32,758 bases of DNA, taken from the NCBI RefSeq assembly GCF_001469865.1, contig NZ_LOPV01000181.1, forward strand, positions 1 to 32,758, written 5' to 3'. Under the pieces are notes generated by a model. The model was not told the origin of the DNA. It saw nothing but the letters and a program-made list of their open reading frames with translations, and did no database searches. Below, in pieces: positions 30,262 through 32,758 of this stretch. The translations under genes were made by a program, and so were the position numbers. This DNA comes from Haloferax profundi (GTDB lineage Archaea; Halobacteriota; Halobacteria; Halobacteriales; Haloferacaceae). The number at the start of each line of letters is the position of its first letter. Within the stretch, counting starts at the first letter, position 1.

Positions 30262-30513
30262 TCAAAAGTTATCCACGATGGCGGCGATTTGCTCGTCTGT
30301 GAGCTCCGTCGCGTAGAGTTCGTACAGGTCGTACAGACGTTGGGTCGAGAGGCTTCGCGTATTGTTCTCCAGCATCGAGATGTGTGCTTGCATGATGTCG
30401 TCGACGACTTTCTCGACGCCACGCTGTTCGTACCCCGCCGCAGTCCGGAGGAGACGCCACGCTCGTGGCGAGATGTCGTTTACGTCCACATCGTCGTGCT
30501 CCGGGCTCGGCAT
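30262..30513 (-). CDS. Small HTH (XRE-like) protein
   Basis: An 83-residue acidic protein whose core resembles an XRE/Cro-type helix-turn-helix: SPRAWRLLRTAAGYEQRGVE (helices 1-2), IMQAHISMLENNTRSLSTQR (recognition helix and turn), LYDLYELYATEL. Likely a small DNA-binding regulator, or the DNA-binding part of a toxin-antitoxin or element control system; no partner is seen. The ATG at 30513 fits the TATA-like ATTATTATCG (30550-30541 on the minus strand). It lies directly beside the duplicated tRNA flank, and divergent from the amidohydrolase gene, either of which may explain its job. Confidence 0.7.
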   Translation of the reverse strand: MPSPEHDDVDVNDISPRAWRLLRTAAGYEQRGVEKVVDDIMQAHISMLENNTRSLSTQRLYDLYELYATELTDEQIAAIVDNF

Positions 30514-30540
30514 CTATCGTACAGTTGTTCGGGTATGAGC

Positions 30541-30550
30541 CGATAATAAT
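30541..30550 (-). promoter_or_regulatory. TATA-like element of the HTH gene
   Basis: ATTATTATCG on the minus strand (30550-30541) is centred about 32 bases before the ATG at 30513, giving a very short leader. Confidence 0.5.
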
Positions 30551-30626
30551 TCTTGGTACCTGTTTCGACCGAACCACGCTCGACGACGAAGGTCACCGCC
30601 TGTCCAGTCCCCCGACGTCCGTACCC

Positions 30627-30637
30627 CAACTATTTCA
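30627..30637 (+). promoter_or_regulatory. TATA-like element of the second amidohydrolase; decides the start
   Basis: CAACTATTTCA at 30627-30637 is centred about 30 bases before the ATG at 30663. It rules against the upstream reading from 30465, which would pass through this promoter and overlap the HTH gene. Confidence 0.5.
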
Positions 30638-30662
30638 GCGCGGGTCGACTACCCGAACGAGG

Positions 30663-31955
30663 ATGTTACTCGCGGGAACAGTGGTTGCGGACGCGACCAC
30701 TATCATCGAAGACGGGGCCGTCGTCGTCGACGGCGACCACGTCGTCGCAGTCGGCGACCGAGCGTCGCTCGAAGAGACGTACCCCGACCACGACCGGCGC
30801 GAGTTCGACATCGTCGCGCCGGGACTCGTCGGCGGACACGTCCACTCGGTCCAGTCGCTCGGGCGAGGCATCGCCGACGACACGTCGCTTCTCGACTGGT
30901 TGTTCGACCACGTCCTCCCGATGGAGGCCAGTCTCGACGCCGACGGGATGCGCACCGCCGCGGAACTCGGCTACCTCGAATGCATCGAGTCCGGGACGAC
31001 AACCGTCGTCGACCACCTCTCGGTTCGACACGCTGCGGAGGCCTTCGAGGCGGCCGGTGAGATGGGAATCCGGGGACGCATCGGGAAGGTGCTGATGGAC
31101 ACGAACTCGCCCGAAGACTTGCAAGAAGATACCGACGCGGCGTTAGCAGAGTCGGAACGACTCATCCAACAGTACCACGACTCTTTCGGCGGGCGCATCC
31201 AGTATGCGCTCACGCCGCGATTCGCGATTACGTGCACCGAGGCGTGTCTCCGCGGTGTCCGCGAACTCGCAGACGCCTACGACGGGGTCCGAATCCACAC
31301 GCACGCGAGTGAGAACCGAGACGAAATCGCGACGGTCGAAGCAGAGACGGGGATGCGAAACATCCACTGGTTGGACGAAGTCGGCCTCACCGGTGACGAC
31401 GTGGTCCTCGCCCACTGTGTCCACACCGAAGCGTCCGAACGCGAGGTACTCGCGGAGACTGGCACGCACGTCACCTACTGCCCGTCGTCGAACATGAAAC
31501 TCGCGTCGGGTATCGCACCGATCACCGACTACCTCGAACGCGGAATCAACGTCGCCCTCGGGAACGACGGCCCACCGTGTAACAACACACTCGACCCCTT
31601 CACGGAGATGCGGCAGGCCAGTCTGCTCCAGAAGGTTGGTTCACTCGACCCGACGACCACGCCCGCCGCGACTATCTTCGAGATGGCCACCAGAAACGGC
31701 GCGAAAGCCGCCGGATTCGGCCGCGTCGGATGCCTCCGCGAAGGCTGGACGGCAGACATCGTCGGGATTACGACCGACGTGACGCGCGCGACGCCTCTCC
31801 ACGACGTGCTGTCGCACCTCGTCTTCTCGGCACACGGCGACGACGTGGTCTTCACCATGGTCGACGGCGAAGTGCTCTACGATGGCGGCGAGCACGTCCG
31901 GGCCGACGCGGACGACATCCGCCGTCGCGCCCGTGAGTACGCAGCGACCATCTGA
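30663..31955 (+). CDS. Amidohydrolase of the MTA/SAH/5'-deoxyadenosine deaminase family
   Basis: A 430-residue amidohydrolase with a mononuclear-type site: GGHVHSVQSLGRGIADD (His59, His61), IHTHASEN (His214, Glu217), LAHCVHTEASE (His251) and LGNDGPPCNNTLDPFTEMR (Asp302). The sequence order is that of methylthioadenosine/S-adenosylhomocysteine deaminases and related chlorohydrolases. The PPCNN stretch is close to what I recall of 5'-deoxyadenosine deaminases. It would deaminate an adenosine derivative in SAM by-product salvage; the exact substrate is open. The start at 30663 is set by the TATA box at 30627-30637. Unlike the 28712 enzyme it has no Lys ligand, so the two amidohydrolases are not close relatives. 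Confidence 0.87.
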   Translation: MLLAGTVVADATTIIEDGAVVVDGDHVVAVGDRASLEETYPDHDRREFDIVAPGLVGGHVHSVQSLGRGIADDTSLLDWLFDHVLPMEASLDADGMRTAAELGYLECIESGTTTVVDHLSVRHAAEAFEAAGEMGIRGRIGKVLMDTNSPEDLQEDTDAALAESERLIQQYHDSFGGRIQYALTPRFAITCTEACLRGVRELADAYDGVRIHTHASENRDEIATVEAETGMRNIHWLDEVGLTGDDVVLAHCVHTEASEREVLAETGTHVTYCPSSNMKLASGIAPITDYLERGINVALGNDGPPCNNTLDPFTEMRQASLLQKVGSLDPTTTPAATIFEMATRNGAKAAGFGRVGCLREGWTADIVGITTDVTRATPLHDVLSHLVFSAHGDDVVFTMVDGEVLYDGGEHVRADADDIRRRAREYAATI

Positions 31956-32066
31956 ACCACGTCCGTCGACACCTGAACTCCCAGCCCCAAGTCATCAGAT
32001 TCTCTTCGCCTCGCGAGACCGGCCGCCATCGCCGCATCTATCTCTCCCCACGACCGCACCAGAGAT

Positions 32067-32672
32067 ATGACCGTTCGCCTCCGCCCCGTGACGGAGTCTG
32101 ACCTCCCCGCCATCCGAGACATCTACGAACCCTTCGTCGAAGAGACGGCCATCACGTTCGCGTACGACCCGCCGAGCGTCACCGACCTCGAGACGAAACT
32201 GCGGAAGAAGACACACCACCCGTGGTTGGTCTGCGAACTCGACGGCGACGTGGTTGGCTACGCCTACGCCGGGCCTATCCGTGAACGCGACGCCTACCAG
32301 TGGGCGGTCGAAACGTCGATATACGTCGACCCGGAGTTCCAGCGCCGCGGTGTCGCTCGCGGGCTGTACACGGCACTCCTCGGGATCCTCGAACAGATGG
32401 GCTACGTGACTGCCTACGCCGTCATCACGACGCCGAATCCGGCGAGCATCGCGTTCCACGAGTCGTTCGGGTTCGAACGTGTGGGTCGATTCGACCACAT
32501 GGGCTACAAACACGACGAGTGGCACGACGTGGAGTGGTGGGCACTGGACCTCCAATCCCATCCGGACGACCCGGACGACCCACTTTCGGTTGCGACAGCA
32601 CAGACTCGAGAGTGGTGGGACGACGCGATTGCGCGCGGTGCTGCGTCTGTCTGCGACACCGCACAGAACTAA
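32067..32672 (+). CDS. GNAT N-acetyltransferase, phosphinothricin-acetyltransferase-like
   Basis: A 201-residue GNAT enzyme. The N-terminal RLRPVTESDLPAIRDIYEPF and EETAITFAYDPPSV match the PAT/MddA group, which acetylates phosphinothricin-like or methionine sulfoximine-type compounds. ETSIYVDPEFQRRGVARGLY carries the acetyl-CoA motif QRRGVA. ITTPNPASIAFHESFGFERVG and GYKHDEWHDVEWWALDL complete the fold. The last 35 residues (from about 166) are acidic and have no counterpart that I know. Natural substrate unknown; Sulfoximine or amino-acid-like amines are guesses from the family. A TATA-like GCATCTATCT lies at about 32033-32042. Confidence 0.87.
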   Translation: MTVRLRPVTESDLPAIRDIYEPFVEETAITFAYDPPSVTDLETKLRKKTHHPWLVCELDGDVVGYAYAGPIRERDAYQWAVETSIYVDPEFQRRGVARGLYTALLGILEQMGYVTAYAVITTPNPASIAFHESFGFERVGRFDHMGYKHDEWHDVEWWALDLQSHPDDPDDPLSVATAQTREWWDDAIARGAASVCDTAQN

Positions 32673-32699
32673 GCAGAATTCGTCGCAGTCGTCACGCCC

Positions 32700-32758
32700 T
32701 CAGGCTTTCGCCTCGGCGGACTCTTCGCTGGCCGACTCGCGTTCGGCACTCGACGCGT
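32700..32758 (-). CDS. C-terminal end of an acidic protein (runs off the window)
   Basis: On the minus strand one frame ends in a TGA at 32702-32700 and reads ASSAERESASEESAEAKA before it, an acidic Ala/Ser/Glu tail typical of haloarchaeal cytosolic proteins. The other two frames give basic, improbable sequence. Only 18 codons are visible, so the protein cannot be named. It is convergent with the GNAT gene. Confidence 0.55.
   Translation of the reverse strand, partial: ASSAERESASEESAEAKA

Noticed and set aside
30465-30662. N-terminal extension of the second amidohydrolase by 66 codons
   Set aside because: It overlaps the HTH gene and its promoter, and family members begin at the MLLAGTVVAD-like strand at 30663.
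1-32758. CRISPR array, insertion sequence or complete prophage
   Set aside because: No regularly spaced repeats, transposase, integrase or capsid genes were found; the only mobile-element trace is the tRNA repeat.

Overview
The window is a piece of a haloarchaeal main chromosome, most likely from the genus Haloferax or a close relative. The DNA is GC-rich, the encoded proteins are strongly acidic, and most genes have an archaeal TATA-like element 25-30 bases before the start codon with no leader. Secreted proteins carry twin-arginine lipoprotein signals. The arrangement of thymidylate synthase directly followed by a second-type dihydrofolate reductase (hts-hdrB), and of a DUF1508 protein next to the alpha-2 proteasome subunit, is what I recall from Haloferax volcanii. 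The content is mostly housekeeping, with one small tRNA-linked region that looks scarred.

Layout. 1-1842 (minus): start of a sugar-type ABC importer (lipoprotein binding protein, then a truncated permease). 2088-5815 (plus): class II fumarase, a tiny zinc-ribbon protein, and GatE of the tRNA-dependent Gln pathway. 5856-9270: HtpX-like protease with a coupled membrane protein, a MaoC-like hydratase, TrmJ-like tRNA methyltransferase overlapping a cysteine-rich haloarchaeal protein. 9315-12921 (minus): response regulator, dCache/HAMP histidine kinase, and a PstS-like lipoprotein without its transporter. 13132-15192 (plus): divergent dihydropteroate synthase and MptE, the latter behind a long, hairpin-containing 5' leader. 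15352-18560: zinc-ribbon membrane protein, photolyase, DJ-1/PfpI protein. 18697-20834: superoxide dismutase, two small haloarchaeal proteins, a metallo-beta-lactamase-fold hydrolase. 20989-22753 (plus): thyA-hdrB-DUF4177 overlapping operon. 22790-25782: exported small protein, an orphan SufB, and a paralogue of the 15352 zinc-ribbon membrane protein. 25831-27731 (plus): DUF1508 protein, a 13-codon upstream ORF, alpha proteasome subunit, MOSC protein. 27744-32672: SDR oxidoreductase, a startless small membrane ORF, an amidohydrolase, tRNA-Glu(CTC) with a 91-bp duplicated 3' end and flank, an HTH protein, a second amidohydrolase of the adenosine-derivative deaminase type, and a GNAT acetyltransferase. 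The last bases hold the acidic C-terminus of another minus-strand gene.

How the genes work together. Four folate genes (folP-like, mptE, thyA, hdrB) lie within 10 kb and cover pterin activation, dihydropteroate formation, dTMP synthesis and dihydrofolate recycling. Photolyase, superoxide dismutase and the DJ-1-like protein form a plausible light/oxidative stress neighbourhood. The regulator-kinase-PstS set could be a phosphate-sensing unit. I see no CRISPR array, no insertion sequence and no complete prophage. The most unusual signals are the duplicated tRNA 3' end, the structured mptE leader, the overlapping micro-ORF before the proteasome gene, the orphan SufB, and the altered motifs and C-terminal extension of the dihydropteroate synthase.
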